Origin: DAIDHK01 sp035510695
GTDB lineage: Bacteria; Patescibacteriota; Microgenomatia; Levybacterales; UBA12049
DNA length: 21,163 nucleotides
Reading direction: 5' to 3'
NCBI GenBank assembly: GCA_035510695.1
Contig: DATKGO010000026.1
Coordinates: forward strand, 1 to 21,163
This document shows, piece after piece, positions 1-7,497 of this stretch. Under the pieces are notes generated by a model. The model had not been told where the DNA came from. It saw nothing but the letters and a program-made list of their open reading frames with translations, and made no database searches. Made by a program: the position numbers and the translations under genes. Positions within the stretch are counted from its first letter, which is position 1, and the number at the start of each line of letters is the position of its first letter.

Positions 1-14
1 CTGACATTACCCCA
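1..14. repeat. IS terminal inverted repeat, left
   Basis: CTGACATTACCCCA is the exact reverse complement of 1361-1374. After one mismatch three more bases (TTT) match, and then the two ends diverge. The window begins exactly at the first base of this repeat. Confidence 0.9.
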
Positions 15-166
15 GTTTGCTAAATGATCAGCTAATAGTTAAGTTATCTTTTTGTATACGGTTGAGATAATAGTTGTGGTTGATGTAGTTTCTACGAAAG
101 AAGCCACAATAAAACTCCCGCATCCAGCGTGGCGTCTGGGCAGGATTAAACTCCAGGGTTTATTTT

Positions 167-1318
167 TTATGGAACTGTTGCTCTCGTATACATTTTTCTC
201 CAGAACAGCCTTCCAAGCAGGTTATACTTGATAATTTTGAGAGCAAACCAGATACGGGAAGCTACCTTCTTGCCTCCTGTAATCAAATGATCCTGAATGG
301 TTGTTAATCGCTTCGCTAGAGTCCCAACAAGCATGGTGAGACCATAGGCAATACAGGCAACCAAAAGGAGTCGCCTGATTCGCATGAGATTTCTCGTCTG
401 CAGCTGATGTATCCCTAACTGATGTTTCATATCCTTAAACCATTCCTCAATATGAAATCGATCGGTATAACGCTTGATTGCTGTTTCTTTTTTTCTCAGG
501 TTGGTTATCAGAAACCATGGATCAGGATCTGCTCCTTGCTCTTTGGGCGGAGCGACCACACAGGCAAGATTGACTCCGGTTACTTTTCCATCTCCCCGAT
601 AGGAAATTTTCTCATACCACACCGGCTTGTTCTCCTTGAGTGTTTTGCCTCGTTTCCGAAGCAGGATTCGCTTTCCTTTTTTGGTGGTGATCGTGACATC
701 GCCTTTAACTCGAATCACAAACAATACTTGTTTCTTGAGCAAGAACTGGAAGAGTGTCGCTCTCCCAAAACCACGATCAGCGGTAAGTAATAGTTTTTTA
801 TCAGGAGCAACCTCTCTTACCAGATTGATAAGTCTTGCCAGGAGGCGTTCCTCAATGCGATTCTGGGAATCCTTGATTTGACTATGAAGAACTATATGCC
901 AAAGCAGTGGAATCCCTCTGCCATGAAACGGTATGACGATCATCAAGCACTGTATATTCCCGGGAAGCGTAGTCCAATCCATGGCCACAGGGATAATTCT
1001 GTCATGGACAAATGTTTTCAGACACCAGCTGATCCAGGTGAGCCGCAAAGCGTCAGGGTTCCATCTCGGGTTGGAGAGAAACCGCCAGAAGCGTTTTAAG
1101 CGATGTTTGTGCTTATCAGCTCCCGGAACAACACGGACAATTTCTGACATGAAACCGGATTGTGTCTTGATTTGACCAAACACACCGTAGGCGAGATTGA
1201 CTCTCTGGGTTTTGCGAAGTACAGGAAACACTTTATTAATGATGCCCTTTACAAATTGGGCAGAAAAAGACAAAATACAATTCACCCCCTTTCTGTTTTG
1301 GGAATTCAAAACAACCAA
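167..1318 (-). CDS. IS4-family DDE transposase
   Basis: This 383-aa protein catalyses cut-and-paste movement of the element. The DDE triad is visible: D114 in AMDWTTLPG, D181 in LLTADRGFG, and E291 inside a perfect IS4 signature Y284-(2)-R287-(3)-E291-(6)-K298 (YTDRFHIEEWFKDMK). A beta-rich insertion between the second D and the E (about 200-280) is typical of the family. The C-terminus is basic, consistent with DNA binding. The frame is open throughout with no stop or frameshift, so the enzyme looks intact. The start is uncertain: the longest reading begins with TTG at 1318. An internal GTG at codon 12 lies right behind an AGGGG run with no spacing, and the first ATG is codon 57, too late for a full N-terminal domain. 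Another copy of the element begins at 21023, consistent with recent activity. Confidence 0.93.
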   Translation of the reverse strand: MVVLNSQNRKGVNCILSFSAQFVKGIINKVFPVLRKTQRVNLAYGVFGQIKTQSGFMSEIVRVVPGADKHKHRLKRFWRFLSNPRWNPDALRLTWISWCLKTFVHDRIIPVAMDWTTLPGNIQCLMIVIPFHGRGIPLLWHIVLHSQIKDSQNRIEERLLARLINLVREVAPDKKLLLTADRGFGRATLFQFLLKKQVLFVIRVKGDVTITTKKGKRILLRKRGKTLKENKPVWYEKISYRGDGKVTGVNLACVVAPPKEQGADPDPWFLITNLRKKETAIKRYTDRFHIEEWFKDMKHQLGIHQLQTRNLMRIRRLLLVACIAYGLTMLVGTLAKRLTTIQDHLITGGKKVASRIWFALKIIKYNLLGRLFWRKMYTRATVP

Positions 1319-1360
1319 AGTTTAGCAGATTGGGGGCTTTTTTATGTTTTGGCCTTAAAG

Positions 1361-1374
1361 TGGGGTAATGTCAG
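1361..1374. repeat. IS terminal inverted repeat, right
   Basis: TGGGGTAATGTCAG is the reverse complement of bases 1-14 and marks the transposase-promoter side of the IS. The next base (1375, G) would extend the match only if the C before the second copy (21022) is counted, so the exact end is uncertain by one base. Confidence 0.88.
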
Positions 1375-1387
1375 GTCCAAAAAGTAT

Positions 1388-1493
1388 CAAATTCCAAACT
1401 CCAAATTCCAATAAAAGATCAAGTCTTTAAAATTCAAAGTAATTAATCATTTAATACTTGAGACTTCATTGAAACTTGAATTTTGAAACTTGA
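1388..1493. repeat. Short AT-rich degenerate repeats between the IS and rodZ-like gene
   Basis: The gap 1375-1496 holds simple repeated words. AAATTCCAA occurs twice in 1388-1411 around an ACTCC core, and TGAAACTTGA occurs at 1470-1479 and 1484-1493. No gene is visible and no convincing intrinsic terminator for the upstream minus-strand gene. A weak AAAGA/TCTTT hairpin is the only candidate. Confidence 0.5.
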
Positions 1494-1496
1494 AAC

Positions 1497-2129
1497 TTAT
1501 GGTGATACCGTCACTAATCTATCCACGCTTGTCTCTTTCCCGTACTTACTTTTTGCAGTCACATTAATATCCGACTTACCCGGTTGTAAGGTTATACTTT
1601 TAACAAAAATTCCGCTTGCATCAACCGCAACCATATCACCATTAACCAAAACCACGGCATTGGGATCTGTAGATCCTATCACCTGCACATCCTGTTTGAC
1701 TCTACTTCCTTCTTTGGGCATGGAAATTGAGAGCGGAGGATTAAAGAAAACCGAACGATATTGAAAAACTAAATAACCCAGTAAAAAAATAAAAATAAAA
1801 ATAATTCCCAACGTCCTTCGCCGAACTCTAAGAGTCTGACGTTTAAAACTTTCTTCATGTGTCAAACCTTTAGGCAGCACCTTATATGTTTTCTGCTCAT
1901 CAAATTCACGTCTAAATAAAGCAAGTGTTTCTTTCTTCGGAAAACCTAAATAATTAGCATAATTCTGTACAAATCCCAAGGCATAAGCAGCAGAAGGAAG
2001 ATGCGTGTAATTACCGCTTTCTATTGCAGAGAGAAACTCGGAACGGATTTTTGTTGCACCGGATACCTCAGCAAGAGTCAAACCTCTTTTTTTTCGTTCA
2101 TCTTGTAAGCGTTGACCAAGTCGTACCAT
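1497..2129 (-). CDS. RodZ-like protein: HTH domain, one membrane helix, extracytoplasmic beta domain
   Basis: A 210-aa bitopic membrane protein counted from the ATG at 2129. Residues about 2-65 form an XRE/HTH_25-type helix-turn-helix (RLGQRLQDERKKRGLTLAEV, then LSAIESGNY and YALGFVQNYANYLG), as in RodZ, where the domain binds MreB in the cytoplasm. A basic stretch (RVRRRT) precedes one hydrophobic helix (about 107-124). The rest (about 131-210) looks like a small Ig-like beta domain outside the cell (LVNGDMVAVDASGIFVKSITLQPG). It follows ftsK, which fits a role in cell shape or division. I prefer this start because the longer in-frame ATG at 2150 falls inside a dispersed palindrome and would add only MTIFIII. 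A TATAAT lies 4 nt upstream, closer than usual and without a -35, so promoter status is unclear. No mreB is in the window, so the RodZ role is inferred. Confidence 0.82.
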   Translation of the reverse strand: MVRLGQRLQDERKKRGLTLAEVSGATKIRSEFLSAIESGNYTHLPSAAYALGFVQNYANYLGFPKKETLALFRREFDEQKTYKVLPKGLTHEESFKRQTLRVRRRTLGIIFIFIFLLGYLVFQYRSVFFNPPLSISMPKEGSRVKQDVQVIGSTDPNAVVLVNGDMVAVDASGIFVKSITLQPGKSDINVTAKSKYGKETSVDRLVTVSP

Positions 2130-2148
2130 AATAATTATAAATATTGTC

Positions 2149-2169
2149 ATTCCGGGCTTGACCCGGAAT
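2149..2169. repeat. Palindromic element, 8-bp stem with CTTGA loop
   Basis: ATTCCGGG - CTTGA - CCCGGAAT, a perfect 8-bp stem with a 5-nt loop, preceded by GTC. It lies just upstream of the rodZ-like gene. The layout (GTCAT lead, 8-bp stem, CTTG-type loop) matches the palindromes at 2215-2242 and 10605-10632 read on the other strand, suggesting one family of small dispersed elements. Confidence 0.75.
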
Positions 2170-2187
2170 CCATTCTTTGCTCTCTGA

Positions 2188-2205
2188 ATCCGCCAGCTGG
2201 CAGAT
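2188..2205. repeat. Palindrome centred on GCCAGCTGGC
   Basis: An 18-base palindrome with one mismatched pair, containing the perfect 10-bp core GCCAGCTGGC (2192-2201). It sits between two hairpin elements in the ftsK-rodZ gap. No poly-T tract follows on either strand, so it is not a typical terminator. Confidence 0.6.
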
Positions 2206-2214
2206 GACAGACTT

Positions 2215-2242
2215 GAAGATCCTGAAACAAGTTCAGGATGAC
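2215..2242. repeat. Dispersed 28-bp palindromic repeat, copy 1
   Basis: Stem ATCCTGAA (2219-2226), loop ACAAG, stem TTCAGGAT (2232-2239). The full 28 bases are identical to 10605-10632, more than 8 kb away in another intergenic gap. It lies just past the ftsK stop codon and could act as an mRNA 3'-end stabiliser or as a small non-autonomous mobile repeat; no U-tract is present. Confidence 0.85.
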
Positions 2243-2249
2243 AAGGGTT

Positions 2250-4373
2250 CTATTGCGGATTTTGAGACTGTAAAAACTCTTCCGCATCATGTACCAACAC
2301 ATCGCGCGGCTTAGCTCCTTCGGCCGGACCAACTACACCGGCTTCTTCTAATTGATCAATCAGTCTGGCGGCTTTGGCGTAACCGATTGACATTTTTCGT
2401 TGTAAAAATGAAGAGGATGCCTGTTTAAACTGACAAATAATTCTGACTGCCTGGTCAAAATCCGCATCATGTCCGCTGGCTGTAATATTACCATTTTTCT
2501 TGGATAAAATAGGTTGATTAAGAATTTCTTCCGTATATTCAACTGCCACATTCTTAGACTTTAGGAACTCTACTAGTTTTTTCACTTCTTTATCTGAGAC
2601 AAAAGCTCCTTGAATACGCGTCGGTTTTGCTTGATCCGGCGGAATAAATAACATATCTCCACGACCAAGCAGTTTTTCCGCTCCCGGAGTATCTAAAATA
2701 ACTCTGGAATCGATCATGGAAGAAACGTTGAAAGCAATTCTGCAAGGGATATTGGCTTTAATCAAGCCCGTAATGATATTTACTGACGGACGCTGTGTAG
2801 CAATTACCAAATGGATACCTACAGCTCTAGACATCTGCGCCAACCGTGCAATGGAATCCTCAACCTCTACAGGGGCATACATCATCAAATCCGCCAACTC
2901 GTCAATTATAATCACTATGTAGGGAATTGCTTGAAAACCGGATAATTCATTATATGCGTCAATATTGCGCACTCCGCGTTCGGCAAATAATTTATAGCGT
3001 CTGTCCATTTCGCCTGTTGCCCAACGAAGAGCAGAAAGGATTTTGTCTACTTCAACTATTACCGGCGTTAATAAATGTGGAATACCGTTATAACCGGTCA
3101 ATTCCACCCGCTTCGGATCGACTAAAATCAGCTTAATTTCCTGAGGTGAAGCACGGAATAAAAGCGAGGTAATCATGGAATTAATCATGATTGATTTTCC
3201 GGAACCGGTAGTACCGGCAATCAAAACATGCGGCATTTTATTAATATCTGCTATCACCGGCGCTCCGGACACAGCCAAACCTAATGAAACAGCCAACTTG
3301 GATTTACTCTTTTGCATAACCGTAGAAGCCAACATCGTCTTTAATGTCACAACTTCCAGAGAACGATTAGGAATTTCTATTCCGACTAGATTTCTGCCCG
3401 GAATTGGAGCTTCGATACGAATTTGGCCTGTCGGTGCTTCTGTAGCTAAGGCTAAATCATTGGCTAAGGAAGTTATTTTTGAGACTTTAGTTCCTAAAGC
3501 AATTTCCAAAGCGTATTGCGTGACTGCCGGACCGAGATTTACTTCGGCTACACGTGCTTCAACACCAAAACTTTGTAGGGTTTTTTCAATTACCGAAGCA
3601 ATCTGTTTTATATCTCCCCGATCTGCTTTTTTCCCGGGATCATCTGATAATAAAGATAAAGGCGGATATTCCCAAACACCATTGCCGGCCAGTGCATTTG
3701 ATACCAGCATGTCTGACAGAATTTCCGGATTCTTTTTATTTATTTGTATATTCGGATGCTTTTCGGCTGTATCTTGTTCAATTGCCGAGACAGGCATCAC
3801 TTTTGCACCGCCTTTAATGGTCATTGGCTTTCCATGCTGTAAGCCGCCCATGTTTTTAGATTGGCCACCTTTAAATAAACCGATAGGAAAAATTCGATAG
3901 CTGTTTTTCAAAATTGTGCTAAATACCTGAGCCAATTCATCAATAGACGTATCAAAAAAGACAATGATACCCACAAATAGACCGACAACGTAGACTATGT
4001 CTGCTCCGGCTTTTGATAAAATATCTTCAACGATTTGAAACATCGCTAAACCAATTTCTCCGCTTTTAGACAGTGCTAATAAACAAATAAAAAAGAGTAA
4101 GTATCCAACCGAAACGTTAACTTTGGACAGATACATTCTCAAATGGAGAAATAAGAAGCCGAAAAAAAGAAGTACGAAGGGAAAAAAGAAAGCTACTCCG
4201 CCGAATTTGGAAGCCAAAATTGTATTGATTAAAGTTAAGGCTGATCCGCTTTTACTGAAAGAAAGGAAACATAATCCGGCCACCAAAAAAAATCCCAGCG
4301 CAAACAGAGTATAGACTGTATTTTTTCGTAGTTTTAACTTAAATTTTTTACGGGAACCTCTTCTTCTTGCCAT
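2250..4373 (-). CDS. ftsK: FtsK/SpoIIIE DNA translocase
   Basis: This 707-aa membrane-anchored motor pumps chromosomal DNA through the closing septum. The N-terminus is basic (MARRRGSRKKFKLKLRK), then come about four hydrophobic helices (roughly 20-40, 58-80, 88-101, 125-141), a linker of about 90 residues, and the motor. The motor has Walker A GTTGSGKS (387-394), Walker B IVIIIDELADLM (D491, E492) and the family motif ATQRPS (525-530). The C-terminal gamma winged-helix domain is present (about 637-695, QRKMSIGYAKAARLIDQLEEAG), which in the family reads KOPS-type polarity sites and activates XerD. The linker is short compared with enterobacterial FtsK. The ATG at 4373 follows a good promoter (4391-4419). 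The gene sits 47 bp downstream of the RNase J stop and is followed by a palindrome-filled gap and the rodZ-like gene. Confidence 0.96.
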   Translation of the reverse strand: MARRRGSRKKFKLKLRKNTVYTLFALGFFLVAGLCFLSFSKSGSALTLINTILASKFGGVAFFFPFVLLFFGFLFLHLRMYLSKVNVSVGYLLFFICLLALSKSGEIGLAMFQIVEDILSKAGADIVYVVGLFVGIIVFFDTSIDELAQVFSTILKNSYRIFPIGLFKGGQSKNMGGLQHGKPMTIKGGAKVMPVSAIEQDTAEKHPNIQINKKNPEILSDMLVSNALAGNGVWEYPPLSLLSDDPGKKADRGDIKQIASVIEKTLQSFGVEARVAEVNLGPAVTQYALEIALGTKVSKITSLANDLALATEAPTGQIRIEAPIPGRNLVGIEIPNRSLEVVTLKTMLASTVMQKSKSKLAVSLGLAVSGAPVIADINKMPHVLIAGTTGSGKSIMINSMITSLLFRASPQEIKLILVDPKRVELTGYNGIPHLLTPVIVEVDKILSALRWATGEMDRRYKLFAERGVRNIDAYNELSGFQAIPYIVIIIDELADLMMYAPVEVEDSIARLAQMSRAVGIHLVIATQRPSVNIITGLIKANIPCRIAFNVSSMIDSRVILDTPGAEKLLGRGDMLFIPPDQAKPTRIQGAFVSDKEVKKLVEFLKSKNVAVEYTEEILNQPILSKKNGNITASGHDADFDQAVRIICQFKQASSSFLQRKMSIGYAKAARLIDQLEEAGVVGPAEGAKPRDVLVHDAEEFLQSQNPQ

Positions 4374-4390
4374 AGCAGGTTTACACTCAA

Positions 4391-4419
4391 ATCATAGCAC
4401 AAATGAGGAGGTTTGTGAA
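4391..4419 (-). promoter_or_regulatory. Predicted ftsK promoter with extended -10
   Basis: Minus-strand reading: -35 TTCACA (4414-4419), 17-bp spacer, TGC followed by -10 TATGAT (4391-4396). The -35 matches the sigma-70 consensus at five of six positions. The start codon is 17 nt below the -10, which predicts a leader of only about 10 nt without a Shine-Dalgarno motif. Confidence 0.6.
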
Positions 4420-4420
4420 A

Positions 4421-6154
4421 CTACACTTCCACCACTACCGGAAGAATCAAGGGACGGCGGCGGAGTTGTTTGAAGATCTGTTTTCCCGCCACTTCGGAAA
4501 TGAGTTGACGCATATGCACCCAATTGGTTACTTTAACTTTTTTCAAAGCTAGATTTTTTTGAATTTCATTCCCCAAAGTTGCTTGTACTTCCTGATTATC
4601 TTTGGCAGAAAAACCACGTGAAACGATTTCCAATTTATCTACCAATTGTCCGTCTTCCGCTCTCACTTCCGCCATAATAATCACAATTCCATCTTTGGCT
4701 AAGCGCTCGCGATCGCGCAAGACAAAACTCTCCACCTCTTCACCTGACAACTGATCAACATAAACATTATTTATATCCATACGCTTACCAAATTTTACGC
4801 CGTCCGCGTTAATTTGCACTTCCTGTCCATCTTCCGCCAGGATAACTTGACTTCGTTTATAACCAAATGTTTCCGCCAGCTGACGATAGGCAACCATTTG
4901 TTTATAAGTTCCACCAATCGGTAGAAGAAGTCTTGCTTTAGTCAACGACATCAAAAGCATCAAATCACCGCTTGAGCCATGACCTGAGACGTGAAATTTA
5001 TCGGAAACTTGCGTATAGAGAACGCGTGCTCCGCTTTTGGATAAAGTATCAACTAAATCATTTACCGAAACTTCGTTACCCGGAATCGGATCTGAAGAAA
5101 AAATAATTACATCGTCTGGAGCCAATTTTATCTCCCGATGTTCACCGTTAGCAATCCTGTTCATGCCTGAATTTTGCTGTCCCTGCGAACCGGCAACTAG
5201 AAGTAGTAATTGTTTATCGGGATAATTTTTCAGTTCATCAATTTCCACTTCCGTACCTTTGCGAATTTGTAAATAGCCCATTCTCTGGCCAATTTCTTTA
5301 TTTTTTATCAGTGATCGACCGACGAAACAAACCTTCCGATTATATTTCTCCGCTGCCGCAATAGCCTGATTAAGACGGGAGATATTGGATGAATAAGTAG
5401 TAATAATACATTTCCCTTTACACTTAGCCACTTCCCTTTCAAAATCTGCCGAGATCGTTTGCTCGGAAGGCGTAAAACCTGTTCGTTCCGCTCCTAGACA
5501 GTCAGAAGAAACGCATAATAAATTCTGTTCGCCTGCTTTGGCAATACTGGTAAAATCAGTCTTTTTCCCGTCATAGGGCGTCAAATCAAATTTATAATCC
5601 GCTCCATGATATAAATTGCCGATTGGAGTTTTAATAAGAATATGTGAACTGTCGGGGATAGAATGGGTAACCCGCATAAAGGAAACTGAAAACGGTCCTA
5701 ATTTGATCTCCCGATTATCAAAAGGCACAGAGGTAACTTGTCCGTGTACTTCAAATTCCGTTAATTTACTATTGGCAAAAGCCGCTGTCAGCGGTGTACC
5801 ATACATTGGAAAATCATAACCGGCCTGCTGCAATTGCGGAAGGATAAAAGGAATCGCACCGATATGATCTTCATGACCGTGCGAAAAAACCAAACCGACA
5901 ATCTTTTTGGTACCCTTATTTTTAAGCAAATAGGCAATATCGGGCAAGAGCAGATCAACGCCCAACATGGTTTCGTCGGCAAAACCGATACCACAGTCCA
6001 CAATTAAAATCTGATCTTTGTATTCGTACAAATACATGTTCCGCGTCACGTCACCTAAGCCCCCAAGCGGAATGATAGAAAGAAAATCTTTGTTTTTTGT
6101 GAAAAATTTCTTTTGCGGTTTAATTTGAGGATTATTGTTTATAATTGGATCCAT
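4421..6154 (-). CDS. rnj: Ribonuclease J (metallo-beta-lactamase / beta-CASP)
   Basis: A 577-aa zinc-dependent 5'-3' exoribonuclease and endonuclease of mRNA decay and rRNA maturation. The metal-binding HxHxDH motif is SHGHEDHIG (H92, H94, D96, H97). Further ligands are H164 (RVTHSIPDS), D186 (YHGADYKFD) and H392 (HVSGHG). The beta-CASP domain occupies about 215-390 and the C-terminal RNase J domain about 460-577. All catalytic residues expected for the family are present, and the length is normal. The start ATG lies 32 nt after the stop of the lon-like gene, with a candidate promoter inside the end of that gene. In Gram-positive bacteria RNase J works beside PNPase, which is also encoded in this window. 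No paralogue (J1/J2) is seen here. Confidence 0.96.
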   Translation of the reverse strand: MDPIINNNPQIKPQKKFFTKNKDFLSIIPLGGLGDVTRNMYLYEYKDQILIVDCGIGFADETMLGVDLLLPDIAYLLKNKGTKKIVGLVFSHGHEDHIGAIPFILPQLQQAGYDFPMYGTPLTAAFANSKLTEFEVHGQVTSVPFDNREIKLGPFSVSFMRVTHSIPDSSHILIKTPIGNLYHGADYKFDLTPYDGKKTDFTSIAKAGEQNLLCVSSDCLGAERTGFTPSEQTISADFEREVAKCKGKCIITTYSSNISRLNQAIAAAEKYNRKVCFVGRSLIKNKEIGQRMGYLQIRKGTEVEIDELKNYPDKQLLLLVAGSQGQQNSGMNRIANGEHREIKLAPDDVIIFSSDPIPGNEVSVNDLVDTLSKSGARVLYTQVSDKFHVSGHGSSGDLMLLMSLTKARLLLPIGGTYKQMVAYRQLAETFGYKRSQVILAEDGQEVQINADGVKFGKRMDINNVYVDQLSGEEVESFVLRDRERLAKDGIVIIMAEVRAEDGQLVDKLEIVSRGFSAKDNQEVQATLGNEIQKNLALKKVKVTNWVHMRQLISEVAGKQIFKQLRRRPLILPVVVEV

Positions 6155-6171
6155 ATATTTTTATTATTCGT

Positions 6172-6201
6172 ATTATACTCTATTTCCTACCACGACGGCA
6201 A
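6172..6201 (-). promoter_or_regulatory. Predicted rnj promoter
   Basis: Minus strand: -35 TTGCCG (6196-6201), 18-bp spacer, -10 TATAAT (6172-6177). The ATG is 17 nt below the -10, giving a leader of about 10 nt. The -35 lies inside the last codons of the lon-like gene. Confidence 0.5.
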
Positions 6202-7428
6202 AAACTGCTTAATGTTCTCCCCTGTAATTCGCACTGCTTGAGCTTTGCCTTCGACAATTTGCCTGGCCACTTTGCGGCACATATTATCAATTGTCCGCTC
6301 AAGCGAACGGATTCCAGAATCAAAACCTAACGGACGAATCACAGCTGACCAGATAGTATCATCAATACTAATCTGATTTTCCTGTAATCCCGCTTGTGCG
6401 CGAATTTTAGGGAATAAATAACTTTTGGCAATCACAATTTTTTCCTCATCGGTATAGGAAGGCATTTGAATAATTTCCAAACGATCCATGACGGCTGTTG
6501 AAATAACTGTAGTATTATTCGCAGTCGCGATAAAAAGTACATTTGATAAATTAAACGGATAATCTATGTAATGATCCGTAAATGCCACGTTCTGCTCAGG
6601 ATCCAACAGTTCAACCAAAACGCCCATAATATCCGCTCTGGCGGCTTCACTGACACGATCCAATTCATCAAGCAGTATAACCGGATTACGTGTCTTTGCC
6701 TGATTAAGTTTTTTGATTACCGATCCGGGTTCCGCATCAGGAAAAGCACGCGACTGCCCACGCAAAGACCTGGAATCGGCCATACCGCCAAAAGGTATAC
6801 GTTGAAACTGTTTCCCCAAAGCTTCGGCAATTGATTGAGCCAAGGTGGTTTTCCCTGTCCCGGCCAGTCCAACCAAACACAGAATAGGCGCGTGAATTAC
6901 ATTCTCGGGTTTATTATTTTTTAAATTTAAAATCACCGTTGCCAAATAATCTAAAATTCTGCTTTTAATTTGCTCCAAACCATAATGATTTTTATCCAAA
7001 GCTTCCTTGGCTTTCACCAAATCCAAAAGATCCTGACTCAACGAATTCCAGGGGAGACCGACTACCCAATTAACATATGAAGCAGTATTTTCGTATTCCA
7101 AAATATAATTTGCGCTCATAAATCCGGCACTGGCTCTAAGTAAGGCCAAACGGGAAATACGTTCAATAAGATTTTCTTTAAGATCCGTCGGTAAATTAAC
7201 CGAATCAATTTTTTCTCCCAGTTTTCTGATTTGGTCATTTGATTCTGCCCGTTCTTTAGCGGTGGAGGATTGTGCTGCCTGACTTTTCGCGATAAGAATC
7301 TGCGGTTGTTCATTCTGTGGTACAGTTGCCTGCTGAACAACAGATTGCACCATTTGAGCAGCAGAATTTGGTTGAGTTGGCGTAGATTGATCTATTCCAT
7401 CTGATGGTTGCTGGGCAGCTGGATCCAT
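6187..7428 (-). CDS. Lon-type AAA+ ATPase lacking LON and protease domains
   Basis: A 413-aa protein that aligns by eye with the middle of Lon protease only. Residues 1-65 are Gln/Ala/Ser-rich and look disordered, replacing the substrate-binding LON domain. Residues about 66-145 resemble the Lon coiled linker (YVNWVVGLPWNS). The AAA+ module follows: LDKNHYGLEQIKSRI, Walker A GLAGTGKT (187-194), Walker B ILLDEL (D254, E255), sensor 1 in ATANN (N304), arginine finger R316 (MDRLEII), and sensor 2 R374 (GIRSLER). The protein stops at NIKQFLPSW, where the Ser-Lys protease domain should begin. RNase J starts 32 nt later, so no protease fragment is left behind. All ATPase residues are intact, so I expect an active unfoldase, remodelling factor or chaperone rather than a protease. 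A partner peptidase is not in the window. Start ATG at 7428 lies 8 nt below a -10. Confidence 0.85.
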   Translation of the reverse strand: MDPAAQQPSDGIDQSTPTQPNSAAQMVQSVVQQATVPQNEQPQILIAKSQAAQSSTAKERAESNDQIRKLGEKIDSVNLPTDLKENLIERISRLALLRASAGFMSANYILEYENTASYVNWVVGLPWNSLSQDLLDLVKAKEALDKNHYGLEQIKSRILDYLATVILNLKNNKPENVIHAPILCLVGLAGTGKTTLAQSIAEALGKQFQRIPFGGMADSRSLRGQSRAFPDAEPGSVIKKLNQAKTRNPVILLDELDRVSEAARADIMGVLVELLDPEQNVAFTDHYIDYPFNLSNVLFIATANNTTVISTAVMDRLEIIQMPSYTDEEKIVIAKSYLFPKIRAQAGLQENQISIDDTIWSAVIRPLGFDSGIRSLERTIDNMCRKVARQIVEGKAQAVRITGENIKQFLPSW

Positions 7429-7436
7429 ATGCTTAT

Positions 7437-7466
7437 ATCATACCTTATTTATTCAACAGAAGACAA
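7437..7466 (-). promoter_or_regulatory. Predicted promoter of the lon-like gene, near-leaderless
   Basis: Minus strand: -35 TTGTCT (7461-7466), 18-bp spacer, -10 TATGAT (7437-7442). Only 8 nt separate the -10 from the ATG, so transcription should start at or next to the start codon. Confidence 0.55.
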
Positions 7467-7471
7467 ATAAA

Positions 7472-7493
7472 ACAAATCTCAGACAAATCTCAG
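7472..7493. repeat. 11-bp tandem duplication
   Basis: ACAAATCTCAG occurs twice head to tail between the 2H-phosphoesterase-like stop codon and the promoter of the lon-like gene, followed by a further partial ACA. It is probably a slippage product; no function is evident. Confidence 0.7.
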
Positions 7494-7497
7494 ACAC

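Larger units (their letters stand above)
1..1374 (-). mobile_element. IS4-family insertion sequence, complete
   Basis: A complete insertion sequence bounded by 14-bp perfect terminal inverted repeats and carrying one transposase gene on the minus strand. Its base composition differs from the surroundings: two 60-base samples (541-600 and 1021-1080) are 55-58% G+C by hand count, against roughly 27-37% in most host samples I counted. That suggests recent arrival from a less AT-rich lineage. Bases 15-166, downstream of the transposase, hold no gene that I can see. The flank to its right (from 1375) and the flank to the left of the second copy (up to 21022) share no target-site duplication, so these two flanks probably do not belong to one single insertion event. 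Confidence 0.9.

Noticed and set aside
3175..3900. 241-aa plus-strand open frame opposite ftsK
   Set aside because: It is antisense to a clear FtsK coding region, has no recognisable motif, and arises from codon bias on the other strand.
6155..6186. Frameshifted remnant of a Lon protease domain after the lon-like stop
   Set aside because: Only 32 bases separate it from the RNase J start, and no Ser-Lys dyad motif is present in any frame nearby.
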